This document shows, piece by piece, positions 1-9,706 of a stretch of 64,000 nucleotides of DNA. The position numbers and the translations under genes are program-made. The stretch lies in the NCBI GenBank assembly GCA_943350395.1, contig CALRAD010000002.1:123803-187802 (forward strand), given 5' to 3'. The DNA comes from Candidatus Peribacteria bacterium. Its GTDB lineage: Bacteria; Patescibacteriota; Gracilibacteria; Peribacterales; Peribacteraceae. The number at the start of each line of letters is the position of its first letter. Position 1 is the stretch's first letter. Below the pieces are notes generated by a model. It saw only the letters and a program-made list of their open reading frames with translations. It made no database searches and was not told the origin of the DNA.

Positions 1-2
1 TG

Positions 3-671
3 ATTGTTCCATTTGTCAGATCCACGAATGTTTTGCACCGCAAGAAACTTTACATCGCGATACTCGGGTTTTTGGCATGTTTTGGAATTGCAGTCGCTCT
101 GATGTTTCCATCGGTCTTTCTTCGCTTCCAGTCTTCATCAGATCACATCAGAAAACCCGTCGAAGCTATCCGCTTGATGATGGATCATCCGCTTGGTCTC
201 GGTCTTGGAACAGCGGGACCCGTGAGCAATCGTTTCAGCGATACATGCGTGAAACTTCCGAAAGAAGCCGACTGGTCATGGGCGAAAGACCGGCAGGATC
301 TCTGCGTGTTTGTTGACGGGACTCAAGTACAACCTCAAAGCCGCACATGCGCGTGTCCGCTTCTTACCGAGAACTGGTATTTGCAGATAGGTGTGGAACT
401 CGGTGTGATTGGATTTGTGTTGTATTTGACACTGACGCTTCTGATACTGAAGCGACTTTGGAAGAGTAAAGATTCATCGGTTCTTCTTTCATTCCTCGGC
501 CTTTCGATTGCCGCGCTCTTTTTGCATGCATTTGAGGACAGTGCTGTTTCATACACGTTGTGGGTGATGCTTGCGTCTGCTTTTGCTACACTCGACCCAT
601 GTCAGCCCAAAAGCAGCCGATCGCAGGGTCCATCGTCATCCTCGACTTCGGCGGACAGTACGCGCATCTGA
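3..671 (+). CDS. O-antigen ligase/polymerase-like membrane protein, C-terminal part (frame open to the window's left edge)
   Basis: ORF with hydrophobic segments and Wzy/O-antigen-ligase-like 'HPLGLGLGTAGPVSNRF...ENWYLQIGVELGVIGFVLYL'; no stop upstream to the window edge; 3' end overlaps guaA start. Confidence 0.6.
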   Translation: MVPFVRSTNVLHRKKLYIAILGFLACFGIAVALMFPSVFLRFQSSSDHIRKPVEAIRLMMDHPLGLGLGTAGPVSNRFSDTCVKLPKEADWSWAKDRQDLCVFVDGTQVQPQSRTCACPLLTENWYLQIGVELGVIGFVLYLTLTLLILKRLWKSKDSSVLLSFLGLSIAALFLHAFEDSAVSYTLWVMLASAFATLDPCQPKSSRSQGPSSSSTSADSTRI

Positions 672-2395
672 TTGCGAGTCGTATCAGGAGATTCGGATAC
701 AAGGCCTATATTTTGCCGTCGGACACAAAAGCATCTGAACTCAAGAACGTTGCAGGGATTATTCTCTCCGGAGGACCGCAGAGCGTGTATGAAGCAGGAA
801 GTCCGCAGGCAGATCCTGCGATCCTTGATCTCGGTATTCCGGTTCTTGGTTTATGTTACGGGCACCAGTGGTTGGCTCAGGCACTTGGCGGCAGCGTCGC
901 ATCGGGTGCAGTCAAAGAGTACGGACCTGTCTCGCTTACGGTGCGGGAGTCTCCATCTGCATTACTCAGAAATCTTCCGACATCGTTTACGGTCTGGATG
1001 TCACATGGTGACGAAGTGAAGACGCTTCCTGACGGCTTTCGAGTCATTGCAAGCACGCCGAATTGCACGAATGCTGCGATGGAAAATGAGAAGAAGAAAA
1101 TTTTCGGCATCCAGTGTCATATCGAGGTCGTGCACACGGAGCACGGGATGGAAATTCTCCGGCGTTTCGTTGATCTTTGCAGTCCGGAGTCGTGGTCTAT
1201 GGAGAGCTATGCAGCACACGTTGGTGAGGAAATATTACGAGAGGTAGGCGACCGCAAAGTGTTTATGCTTGTCTCTGGCGGCGTCGATTCGACGGTTGCG
1301 TTCACGCTTCTTAATAAAGTACTCGGCGAAGATCGCGTGCAGGGTTTGCTCATCGATACCGGTCTGATGCGAAAGGGTGAGGTTGCTGCGATCCAAAAGG
1401 CATTCGAACCGCTTGGCATCAAGAATTTGCAGGTCGAGGATGCATCGGAAAATTTTTTTGCAGCACTCAAGGGCGTGTATGAGCCGGAGGCGAAGCGTGC
1501 GGCGATCGGAAAAACGTTCCTTGATGTGCAGCGCGAGGTGAGCGAGCGCATGGGTCTTCGCATCGAAGACGGTTGGATGCTCGGGCAGGGGACGATCTAC
1601 CCTGATACGATCGAAACGGGCGGGACGAAGCACTCGGACAAGATCAAGACGCACCATAATCGCGTTGAGCTTGTGCAGAAGATGATCGAAGAAGGTCTCG
1701 TCATCGAACCGCTCAAAGAGCTCTATAAAGATGAAGTTCGGCAGCTTGGGGAAGAGCTCGGGCTGCCACATGAGCTTGTCTGGAGGCATCCGTTTCCGGG
1801 TCCTGGACTCGGCGTAAGGATTCTGTGTGCACAAGGACCATCTGTAGCGGATAGCGATGAGCGGATAGCGGATAGCATGATGCTTCCTATCCGTTCTGTC
1901 GGTGTGCAGGGTGACGGTCGGACGTATCGGCATGCACTTGCACTGTTCTCAAAAGATCACTCATGTCCAATTGATGATCATTACGCACTCGCGTCGTCGA
2001 TCCCGAATGGCAGTAAGACGATCAATCGCGTCCTCTTTTGCCTGTCACACCCGAAATCTTTCGATATTGCATTCACACCGACGTACATCACAAACGAGAG
2101 TGCCGATCTTTTGCGCGAAGCCGATGCGATTGTCACCGATGCAATTCGGGAAGCGAATTTCTATGAAAAAATTTGGCAATTCCCCGTCGTGCTTCTTCCG
2201 CTCGGATCGAAAGAAGGCGGACGATCTATTATTCTCCGTCCGATCGAATCGACCGACGCGATGACAGCCGCTGCGTACAGACTTCCCAAGGAAACTCTTC
2301 AAAAAATAACTACGGGAATACTCAGACTCAAAGACATCGATGCGGTGTTCCTAGACCTCACGAATAAACCGCCGGGAACAATCGAGTGGGAATAG
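599..2395 (+). CDS. guaA: GMP synthase (glutamine-hydrolysing)
   Basis: MSAQKQ...VILDFGGQYAHLI; GLCYGHQ; LVSGGVDST; C-term KPPGTIEWE; ATG at 599. Confidence 0.96.
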   Translation: MSAQKQPIAGSIVILDFGGQYAHLIASRIRRFGYKAYILPSDTKASELKNVAGIILSGGPQSVYEAGSPQADPAILDLGIPVLGLCYGHQWLAQALGGSVASGAVKEYGPVSLTVRESPSALLRNLPTSFTVWMSHGDEVKTLPDGFRVIASTPNCTNAAMENEKKKIFGIQCHIEVVHTEHGMEILRRFVDLCSPESWSMESYAAHVGEEILREVGDRKVFMLVSGGVDSTVAFTLLNKVLGEDRVQGLLIDTGLMRKGEVAAIQKAFEPLGIKNLQVEDASENFFAALKGVYEPEAKRAAIGKTFLDVQREVSERMGLRIEDGWMLGQGTIYPDTIETGGTKHSDKIKTHHNRVELVQKMIEEGLVIEPLKELYKDEVRQLGEELGLPHELVWRHPFPGPGLGVRILCAQGPSVADSDERIADSMMLPIRSVGVQGDGRTYRHALALFSKDHSCPIDDHYALASSIPNGSKTINRVLFCLSHPKSFDIAFTPTYITNESADLLREADAIVTDAIREANFYEKIWQFPVVLLPLGSKEGGRSIILRPIESTDAMTAAAYRLPKETLQKITTGILRLKDIDAVFLDLTNKPPGTIEWE

Positions 2396-2412
2396 GCTAT
2401 ACTGTCGTCTCC

Positions 2413-2985
2413 ATGGGAAAGAACGCTCCACTTCCGCCGCAGGAACTTGCCGCACTCGTCCTCAAGGCTCAGGATGGCGATACTGAAGCATTCGGTAAAA
2501 TTTACGATGAATTTCTGACACCTGTCTATCGTTATGTCGTCTTCCGGTTTCCGGCTGATCTCACCGAGGATCTCGTTGCCGATATTTTCGTGAAGGCATT
2601 CGAGAAGCTCAGCAGCTATCGTCCGATCTTCGGCGTTCCTTTTGGTGCATGGCTCTTTCGCATCGCGCGCCATACCATTATCGATGCGTATAGACGGAAC
2701 AGGGGATTTGAGGAACTCAGCGAGGAACTCGTCGACGAGAGTCGTGATAACGATCCGAAGCTCAAAACAGAACAGTCGCTCTCGGTGAAGCGCGTGCGCG
2801 AAGCGATCATGAAACTTCCGGAGGACTACCGTGACGTCGTCTTGCTTCACTATATTTCGGGTCTCGGACACGGTGAGGTAGCCAAAGCTCTCCACATGAC
2901 CGAAGGGTATGTTCGTATCCTTAAATTTAGAGCGCTTAAGAAACTAGAGGGACTTCTCGGAGCTTTTCCTCTCTACAATGATTGA
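2413..2985 (+). CDS. RNA polymerase sigma factor, sigma-70 (ECF-like) family
   Basis: region 2 'DGDTEAFGKIYDEF..VYRYVVFRF...AWLFRIARHTIIDAYRR' and region 4 HTH 'LPEDYRDVVLLHYISGLGHGEVAKALHMTEGYVRILKFRALKKL'. Confidence 0.9.
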   Translation: MGKNAPLPPQELAALVLKAQDGDTEAFGKIYDEFLTPVYRYVVFRFPADLTEDLVADIFVKAFEKLSSYRPIFGVPFGAWLFRIARHTIIDAYRRNRGFEELSEELVDESRDNDPKLKTEQSLSVKRVREAIMKLPEDYRDVVLLHYISGLGHGEVAKALHMTEGYVRILKFRALKKLEGLLGAFPLYND

Positions 2986-3086
2986 CTTTCTATCAAATTG
3001 GGCTGTATTTACGCTCTTTTTGACGTTGTTTCCTGTAACGCAATTGCTTTTTTTCCGTTTTAACAAGCGAAGAGTGACATCTTTCC

Positions 3087-4988
3087 ATGCTCGATGAATC
3101 CATCCTCCAAAGGCTCTCGCAAGACATCACGCCTGGTGATGACCTGAAGTCGCGCCTCAAGATGCGTATTCAAAGCAGAATTAACCCGCTTCAAAAGAGT
3201 GTAGATCTGGTTCAGCCATCGCTGTCTTTCAGGAAATCTATGAAAGAGCGTGTGCGGACGACGCTCCAGGGTTCGGCCATTGCTGACGGTATGCGTGATC
3301 TCGCAGGTAGTATCTCTCTCTCGGGAGAGCGAGTGCTGTCGCTTCGTGAAATGATTCTCGGTCGTCTTTCGATGAGACCTGAGCCTTCGCTGGTCCATAG
3401 CGGTATCAAATGGACTGCATCCTTCGCATTGTTTCTCCTGATGATTCGTGCGATTCCTTTGGTGTTGCTCGCTCCGGCGACGCAGGCGGACATCGGTGTG
3501 CAGCTTATTCCGAATGGGGACGATGTATCCGTGTTTGTTGGAGGAGTGTGGCGCGATGTCGATTCTCCGGAAGTCGCTCGCGGACCCATGATGATTCGCA
3601 CTGGTCAGTCGCAAGCGACCATCATTCTCAATGATGACGGAGTCATTCGTCTTGGATCAGACACCACTTTCAAGCTTCATGACATCGGAGATCGTCCGCA
3701 GTTTGTGAGTGCGGGGCCCACGGCGACACTGGTTCGAGGACAAATTTGGGTGCTCGGGCTTCTTCCTCCCGTGGTCGAGAGCATTGTGGTCGAGACAACG
3801 AGAGGGCAGGTCGACATCAATTCAGGCAGCGCTTCGATCAGCGAAGAAAATAAGGCGACAACGGTCGCGGTCTACGATCGAGGTGTGACATTCCGCGACG
3901 GTGAGCAGACTTCGTTCATCGTGTCCGGAGAGAAAGGCGTCATTGGCGACGGCAATTCTTCCTTGTCCATTCTTTCGATGCCGACGCGCGCATTTGCAAG
4001 TCCGCTTGTGAGTCAAAACCTCGAACAAGATGCCGTGCACAGGAACGAAATCGCAAAATTGCAGCAGGAGAGACGCGAGCGCATGGCGGGTATTCTCCCG
4101 ACATCCATACTCTATTCCGCGAAGAGAATTGCGGAGAAAGTGGATGTGCTCTTCACACTCACGCATGATGGTCGCACGGAGAAGCTGATTGCGCAGGCCG
4201 ACACACGTCTCAGTGAGGCTCTCGCTCTTCTGAAGGAAGGCCAGAACATGGAGGCGTCGATTCCTTTGAACGAGTATAAGGACAGTCTTGTTGCGATGGC
4301 GAGCGGTACCGGAGACAATTTGGTGAAGTATCTCATTAAGAAGCAAATTGCGGACGCGAGCGCCACTATTTCACCGACCACGTCGTCGGGAAAGATTCAG
4401 CTCGTCAGTTTGGCAGTGCTCGAGATCAGCGCTTCCGTTCCCGACACCGCACTGCAATCCAAGGACATCGAAGGATATGTGCTTGTAAATAAGCTCACGC
4501 AGATCAATCATGCGCTCTCCGTTGAAAACAACCTTACGGGCGCACTCCTTGCATACTCGGATGTCAGTCCGTATATCAAGCAGCTTTTGTCTGAGAATGG
4601 CACTCATCCGCTTCTGCAGAAAGAAGCGAAGTCTCTTTTAGTCTCGACTTCGTCTTTGTTGAAGCAAGTCGGAAATAGCAGCCAGAATAAGATTCTCGTC
4701 GCGGCGGAACTGGATCTCAGTCAGTATCTGCCTTCGGAGCAGGAATCCGTCCTCGTTACCGAGGCGAAATTGGATGGCGTCATTCAGGATATTGTAGGAC
4801 GCATCTTCATCTTCAAGGCACCACTCAGTCGTTACAATCAGCTGATGCTTGAGATGTCGGAGCTCCGTGGAAACCCGAATAGGGGCACTCTTCTCAGGCG
4901 CCTCTACAGTGCGCTTCCCGAGAATGGACTTGGAGGATATGTACTTACGGAAATCAAAAATTTCGGGGATGAGCTGAACGGACGATAG
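3087..4988 (+). CDS. FecR-domain membrane protein, likely anti-sigma/sensor partner of the upstream sigma factor
   Basis: single TM (~res 110-130) followed by FecR-like 'GDDVSVFVGGVWRDVDSPEVARGPMMIRTGQSQATIILNDDGVIRLGSDTTFKL'; adjacent to sigma gene. Confidence 0.7.
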   Translation: MLDESILQRLSQDITPGDDLKSRLKMRIQSRINPLQKSVDLVQPSLSFRKSMKERVRTTLQGSAIADGMRDLAGSISLSGERVLSLREMILGRLSMRPEPSLVHSGIKWTASFALFLLMIRAIPLVLLAPATQADIGVQLIPNGDDVSVFVGGVWRDVDSPEVARGPMMIRTGQSQATIILNDDGVIRLGSDTTFKLHDIGDRPQFVSAGPTATLVRGQIWVLGLLPPVVESIVVETTRGQVDINSGSASISEENKATTVAVYDRGVTFRDGEQTSFIVSGEKGVIGDGNSSLSILSMPTRAFASPLVSQNLEQDAVHRNEIAKLQQERRERMAGILPTSILYSAKRIAEKVDVLFTLTHDGRTEKLIAQADTRLSEALALLKEGQNMEASIPLNEYKDSLVAMASGTGDNLVKYLIKKQIADASATISPTTSSGKIQLVSLAVLEISASVPDTALQSKDIEGYVLVNKLTQINHALSVENNLTGALLAYSDVSPYIKQLLSENGTHPLLQKEAKSLLVSTSSLLKQVGNSSQNKILVAAELDLSQYLPSEQESVLVTEAKLDGVIQDIVGRIFIFKAPLSRYNQLMLEMSELRGNPNRGTLLRRLYSALPENGLGGYVLTEIKNFGDELNGR

Positions 4989-5052
4989 GTCTGCTGTGCG
5001 TTGACTATCACTAGCCCTTCGAGTACCGTTTCCCAGCTTTCCCAGCGTTCTT

Positions 5053-5616
5053 ATGTATACCATCACCGATCTCAAGCCCGGCCGTGCCGTCACCATCGAC
5101 GGTGATCCGTACCTCATTCTTGCTTCGCAATTCGGTCGCAAGAGCATGAGCAAAGCGAACATGCAGTGCAAACTGAAGAACCTGAAGACCGGTTCCATCG
5201 TTGCGAGAAACTTTCAGGGCAGCGAGAAAATCGAGCCAGCGTCGGTCGGGTACAAGCATGTGCAGTACCTCTACAAGAATCAGGGAGCGAGAGCGTTCAT
5301 GGATCTCGAAACCTATGATCAGTTCGAGTTGCAGGATGAAATGATTGGAGAAGGCGTGAAGTTTCTGGTCGATGGACTCGAAGTAGATGCTTTGATGTAT
5401 GAAGAGAAGCCAATCGGCATCAAGTTGCCCGTCACTGTCATCTTACAAGTCATGGAAACGCCTCCCGGTGTCAGAGGCGATACGGCAACCGGAAGCGGCA
5501 AGGCGGCAACCTTAAGCAGCGGTGCGGTGATCAACGTGCCTCTCTTCGTGAACGAAGGCGACAAGATTAAGGTGAATACTGAAACAGAGGAGTACGTCGA
5601 ACGGGCGAACGGCTAG
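5053..5616 (+). CDS. efp: translation elongation factor P
   Basis: full-length EF-P: MYTITDLKPGRAVTIDGDPYLIL...QVMETPPGVRGDTATGSGKAATLSSGAVINVPLFVNEGDKIKVNTETEEYVER. Confidence 0.95.
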   Translation: MYTITDLKPGRAVTIDGDPYLILASQFGRKSMSKANMQCKLKNLKTGSIVARNFQGSEKIEPASVGYKHVQYLYKNQGARAFMDLETYDQFELQDEMIGEGVKFLVDGLEVDALMYEEKPIGIKLPVTVILQVMETPPGVRGDTATGSGKAATLSSGAVINVPLFVNEGDKIKVNTETEEYVERANG

Positions 5617-6071
5617 GCAGCAGCTTTCGACCAGTCTTCATCTTGATCATGTTCATGGTCGTGGTCATCTTCGTCATGTGTGACGATCGGTGGTTCGTGC
5701 TCATCTTCATCATGATCGTGGACGTTGAATGTCGGTTCAGTTCTTTGCAGACGGAAGTCATCATCTTTTGTATCCAACGAATGAAGTGTGGGGATTCCAA
5801 AGGTGTGTTGGAAAAACTGCTCCAATCTTCTTCCGACGATTTTGACGGAGTATTCAGTATTCATTTGTGTGCGTGCGACAAGAGCATGGACGGCTTCCAC
5901 GTGCCGCTCTTTCTTCAGGCATTCTTCGATTGCTCGGCGAACGAGGATCTCAAGTCTAGGGAATTTGTGAACGGCATGATCCCATTCGCGTTTGTCTACA
6001 AGTTCCGTGACTCCAAGGAAGATCGTATGCATGTGTTGTTCATTGCCGTCAGAAACCTTGGGGGCATGCAT
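5613..6071 (-). CDS. hypothetical protein with His/Asp/Glu-rich C-terminal tail
   Basis: 152 aa ORF, convergent with efp with overlapping stops; tail HDHDEDEHEPPIVTHDEDDHDHEHDQDED. Confidence 0.6.
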   Translation of the reverse strand: MHAPKVSDGNEQHMHTIFLGVTELVDKREWDHAVHKFPRLEILVRRAIEECLKKERHVEAVHALVARTQMNTEYSVKIVGRRLEQFFQHTFGIPTLHSLDTKDDDFRLQRTEPTFNVHDHDEDEHEPPIVTHDEDDHDHEHDQDEDWSKAAA

Positions 6072-6130
6072 TGTAAGAAATCAGAGAATGTGACAATGCA
6101 GATTATTGTATTTTTTTTGATATGTCAAGA

Positions 6131-7573
6131 CTAGGTTATGAGCTCTTTCAGGAGTAGCTCATTCACTTTCGCCGCATCTGCTTGTCCTTTACTGAGCTTC
6201 ATGACGGTACCGACGACTGCGCCGAGAGCAGCAGTCTTTCCTTCCCTGAACGAAGCAATCGCCTTCGGATTTGCCGCAATCGCTTCTTTCATGAATGCCT
6301 TGAGTGTCGTCTCGTCGTTCACTTGCCCCATACCTTCTTCTTTGATGATCGTGCTTGCAGATTTTTCGGAGACGATCATTTTCTCGAGCACATCTTTGCC
6401 AGCATTCACATTGATTGTTCCCGAGTGGATCGCTTTTGCCAGTTCAACCATATTGGCAATCGATGGAGCATCGGCGAGAGTCTTTCCGTGTGAAGTCAGA
6501 AAGCCTGGCATCTGCGTGAGCACAATCGACGATGCGCGTTTTGGCTCTCGGATAGCTTTCTCGATTGCATCGAAACGCTCGCGGAGGACTTCCTGATCGA
6601 TAAGCATTTCGGCTTCCGCTTCGGTAAGCCCCAAGCTTACATACCCTGCTTTCATTTCGGACGGCAATTTCGCGAGTCCCGACACGACGGCGGCAACGAA
6701 TGATTCGCTGATATGGAGAGGAGGAATATCCGGTTCGGGGAAGTACCGATAGTCGGCGGCAGATTCTTTGTCACGAAGCAGCACGGTTTTCTCCTCATCG
6801 TCGATCCATCCAACCGTCGTCTCACCCGTCGGTTGCTTTCCTTCGTTCCAGAGCTTCTTGAGCATTGTCTCTTGATAGAGTAGGGCTTTCTCCAGGGCTT
6901 TGAATGAGTTTAAGTTTTTGATCTCGATGCGAGGATACAGTTTCTCTTCACCCTTTGGGCGAAGTGAGATACTGGCATCGAAGCGCATCATGCCTTTGTA
7001 CATGTCTGCTTCGCTTGTGCCCGCGTTGATGAGAATGCGTCGCAGTTCCTCTGCAAAAGCGCTTGCTTCTCTCGCAGACCGCAGATCCGGCTCGGTGACG
7101 ATCTCCATCAAAGGCGTACCAGCGCGGTTGTAATCGCAGAGCGTGTATCCTGTGCGATGCATCAATTTACCCGCATCATTCTCGATGTGCAGACGATGGA
7201 TGCGGCAGACGCCTGGCACACTCAGGTTTGTTTTCGGATCCGTAACGGAAAACTTCACGGAGCCGTGGCTTGCAAGCGGATCTTTGTACTGCGAGATTTG
7301 GTATCCGGTGGGAAGATCGGGGTAGAAGTAGTTCTTGCGGTCGAAGTGACTCTTCTCGTTTACAACGCATCCGAGCGCGACTGAGGAACGGACGGCTTTC
7401 TCGATGACGGCTTTGTTGACGACGGGCAGAGACCCCGGGTGACCCATGCACACCGGACAGACTGTTGTATTCGCTTCTTTGCCCCAGGCATCATTATTAC
7501 AACCGCAGAACATTTTCGACTTTGTGTTCATCTGCGCGTGCACCTCGAGGCCGATAATGGTTTCCAATTCCAT
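6131..7573 (-). CDS. gatB: Asp-tRNA(Asn)/Glu-tRNA(Gln) amidotransferase subunit B
   Basis: MELETIIGLEVHAQMNTKSKMFCGCNN...CPVCMGHPGSLPVVN...DYRYFPEPDIPPL. Confidence 0.96.
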   Translation of the reverse strand: MELETIIGLEVHAQMNTKSKMFCGCNNDAWGKEANTTVCPVCMGHPGSLPVVNKAVIEKAVRSSVALGCVVNEKSHFDRKNYFYPDLPTGYQISQYKDPLASHGSVKFSVTDPKTNLSVPGVCRIHRLHIENDAGKLMHRTGYTLCDYNRAGTPLMEIVTEPDLRSAREASAFAEELRRILINAGTSEADMYKGMMRFDASISLRPKGEEKLYPRIEIKNLNSFKALEKALLYQETMLKKLWNEGKQPTGETTVGWIDDEEKTVLLRDKESAADYRYFPEPDIPPLHISESFVAAVVSGLAKLPSEMKAGYVSLGLTEAEAEMLIDQEVLRERFDAIEKAIREPKRASSIVLTQMPGFLTSHGKTLADAPSIANMVELAKAIHSGTINVNAGKDVLEKMIVSEKSASTIIKEEGMGQVNDETTLKAFMKEAIAANPKAIASFREGKTAALGAVVGTVMKLSKGQADAAKVNELLLKELIT

Positions 7574-7582
7574 GCGCCTATC

Positions 7583-8038
7583 TTACATCAGATTATCTTT
7601 GTGATAATCGACAATCAACACTCCCTCCAGATGGTCCACCTCGTGCTGCACGACGCGTGCGTCGAAGCCCGAGAGCTTCAGTTCGTGTTCTTTGCCGGTT
7701 TCACTCAGGAATTTTACTACGATCTCCGTCGGTCTCACGATCTGCAGCCAGATATCCGGAAGACTGAGACAGCCTTCTTCCATGGTATCCGTTTCTTTAC
7801 TCTTCCACATGATATGAGGATTCACGAGCGGTGTGAGTTTTTTCCCTATCATCGCAAGGCAGATGCGTTCGGTTCGGTTCACCTGTGGTGCTGCTAGCCC
7901 TGCACCTTTCGCTGCGACCGTCGTTTGTTTCATATCCCGAATAAGCTCTTTTATTTCTTTTGTGATCTTCGGCACGTCTTTCGTTTTCGTCCTCAGAACC
8001 TTGGTATTTCGGCCGATGACGATCGGGAGGACGGGCAT
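7583..8038 (-). CDS. def: peptide deformylase
   Basis: motifs GAGLAAPQV, EEGCLSLP, QHEVDHLEGVL; start ATG at 8038. Confidence 0.93.
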   Translation of the reverse strand: MPVLPIVIGRNTKVLRTKTKDVPKITKEIKELIRDMKQTTVAAKGAGLAAPQVNRTERICLAMIGKKLTPLVNPHIMWKSKETDTMEEGCLSLPDIWLQIVRPTEIVVKFLSETGKEHELKLSGFDARVVQHEVDHLEGVLIVDYHKDNLM

Positions 8039-8084
8039 TTTGGGTCTCAGTATAGCCTTTTTCACCTATGATTGCAGGTAAATC

Positions 8085-8366
8085 TTGAGAGATTTCTCGA
8101 TTGAGGGAGACAATGGTCGTATGCACTTTGATAGCTCCGAAGCAAAGCTTCAGTATCTTGAGCGGCAACTGGATCAATACAATGATAATTTTTTTCCAAT
8201 AATGCAGCATCTGGAGGGGCTGGATTGCATTGCCGATACTTCATTCTCGGCGAATCATCCGATTGTCAAAAGAATATTTCGTGCAAAGCAGGCACTCCGT
8301 GGTTACATCGCTGATCGCTTGTTATCGGGAACGGGTGCCGATCCCAACTCCGCAGATCGCCTGTAA
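8085..8366 (+). CDS. hypothetical protein
   Basis: 93 aa ORF in the def-dnaQ intergenic region, tail overlaps dnaQ-like 3' end antiparallel; no recognised domain. Confidence 0.35.
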   Translation: MRDFSIEGDNGRMHFDSSEAKLQYLERQLDQYNDNFFPIMQHLEGLDCIADTSFSANHPIVKRIFRAKQALRGYIADRLLSGTGADPNSADRL

Positions 8367-8912
8367 ATCTTCGATGGAGGTTATTTCTCCGAGCTCCATC
8401 ATCTTCATCAGTGCATGCGCCGTGAGGAGTACGTCGGGGAGAGCCCTGTGGCGCGCTTGCGGGATTGCGAGATTTAAGCGACGCGCGACGGCGTCGAGAC
8501 TGTGGCCGAACTCAGTCGGGAAGAGCGCGCGGCTTAGTCGCATCGTGCAGAGGCACTCAGGCAATTCGACGTATCCCCAGCAGAGTTGTTTCTCGATTTC
8601 CATGAATCCCATGTCGAACGTCGCATTGTGTGCGACGAGAATGGAACCGTTGCTGAATTCCAGAAACTTAGGCAACACTTCCTCAATGCCCGGTGCTGTG
8701 CGGACAGCATCGTCGCTGATCTTGTTCACCTGTTTGGCCTCCCACGGAATACTGCGCTCCGGATTGACGAGTGATACAAACGATCTCGTCTCGTCGATGG
8801 AGCCATTCTCGATTCTGATGCCTGCGATCTCGATGATTTTGTGACCTCTGCGAGGATCTAGGCCCGTCGTTTCGACGTCGAAAACAGTGAGAGGGGGGAG
8901 GGGGGTGGGCAT
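8322..8912 (-). CDS. DnaQ-like 3'-5' exonuclease (DEDDh)
   Basis: TVFDVETTGLDPRRGHKIIEIAGIRI...LVAHNATFDMGF...ARHRALPDVLLTAHALMKM. Confidence 0.88.
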   Translation of the reverse strand: MPTPLPPLTVFDVETTGLDPRRGHKIIEIAGIRIENGSIDETRSFVSLVNPERSIPWEAKQVNKISDDAVRTAPGIEEVLPKFLEFSNGSILVAHNATFDMGFMEIEKQLCWGYVELPECLCTMRLSRALFPTEFGHSLDAVARRLNLAIPQARHRALPDVLLTAHALMKMMELGEITSIEDLQAICGVGIGTRSR

Positions 8913-9048
8913 GGTGGAGAGAAACGACTTCGGGATGCGAGGCTATACCTTGGTGCATGAATTAGGAATCAAGAATGACGAATTAAGAATTGACCCCTCT
9001 TTGCTTTTTTGTTCAGATGAAAACAGTTCTCCGCTCTATACTGTTTCC

Positions 9049-9684
9049 ATGAAAAAGATCACGGTCGATGTCGTTCTGAAGAAGCTCGGGAAACTCTATC
9101 CTGATGCGAAGTGTAGCCTCGATTGGAAGACCCCTCTCGATCTTCTGATTGCGACGATTCTCTCCGCGCAGTGCACGGACAAACGGGTGAATATCGTCAC
9201 GAAGTCGCTCTTTCAGAAGTACAAGTCAGCGAAAGACTATGTGTCAGTGTCGACTCGGGAGCTTGAGCACGACATTCATTCCTGTGGGACGTTTCACATG
9301 AAGGCCAAAGCGATCCAGACAAGTTGCACACTGATCCTCGATCGCTTCTCTGGAGAAGTCCCGAGGACGATGCACGAGATGCTTCTGCTGCGTGGCGTCG
9401 GGCGAAAAACGGCATCCATCGTTCTCTCTACCGCGTATGGCATCATCGAGGGGATCCCCGTCGACACGCATTGCATACGCCTGAGTCATCGGCTTGGACT
9501 GACTCGAGAGAAGGCTCAGGGAAAAATCGAGGCTGATCTCATGCGCAAGACTTCGAGAAAAGACTGGGCGATGCTCTCGCATCTGCTTGTCGCGCATGGT
9601 CGCAGTGTTTGCATCGCGCGCTCACCGAAGTGTTTCGAATGTGTTTTCCGGAACACCTGTCCCAAAATAGGGGTGAAGAAATAA
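9049..9684 (+). CDS. nth: endonuclease III
   Basis: DLLIATILSAQCTDKRVN, LLRGVGRKTASIVLSTAYG, C-x6-C-x2-C-x5-C cluster (CIARSPKCFECVFRNTC); ATG at 9049. Confidence 0.95.
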   Translation: MKKITVDVVLKKLGKLYPDAKCSLDWKTPLDLLIATILSAQCTDKRVNIVTKSLFQKYKSAKDYVSVSTRELEHDIHSCGTFHMKAKAIQTSCTLILDRFSGEVPRTMHEMLLLRGVGRKTASIVLSTAYGIIEGIPVDTHCIRLSHRLGLTREKAQGKIEADLMRKTSRKDWAMLSHLLVAHGRSVCIARSPKCFECVFRNTCPKIGVKK

Positions 9685-9706
9685 GCGCATACGCTATGCT
9701 TTGCTC

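Noticed and set aside
1849-1884. GCGGATAGC tandem micro-repeat as a CRISPR-like or mobile repeat
   Set aside because: Only three 9-nt units in frame within guaA, located at a variable insert; no spacers or flanking elements.
8961-8995. AATTAGGAATCAAGAATGACGAATTAAGAATTGACC and similar AATTC-rich strings at 25430 and 26470
   Set aside because: AT-rich intergenic spacers with simple internal similarity; not enough structure to call an element.
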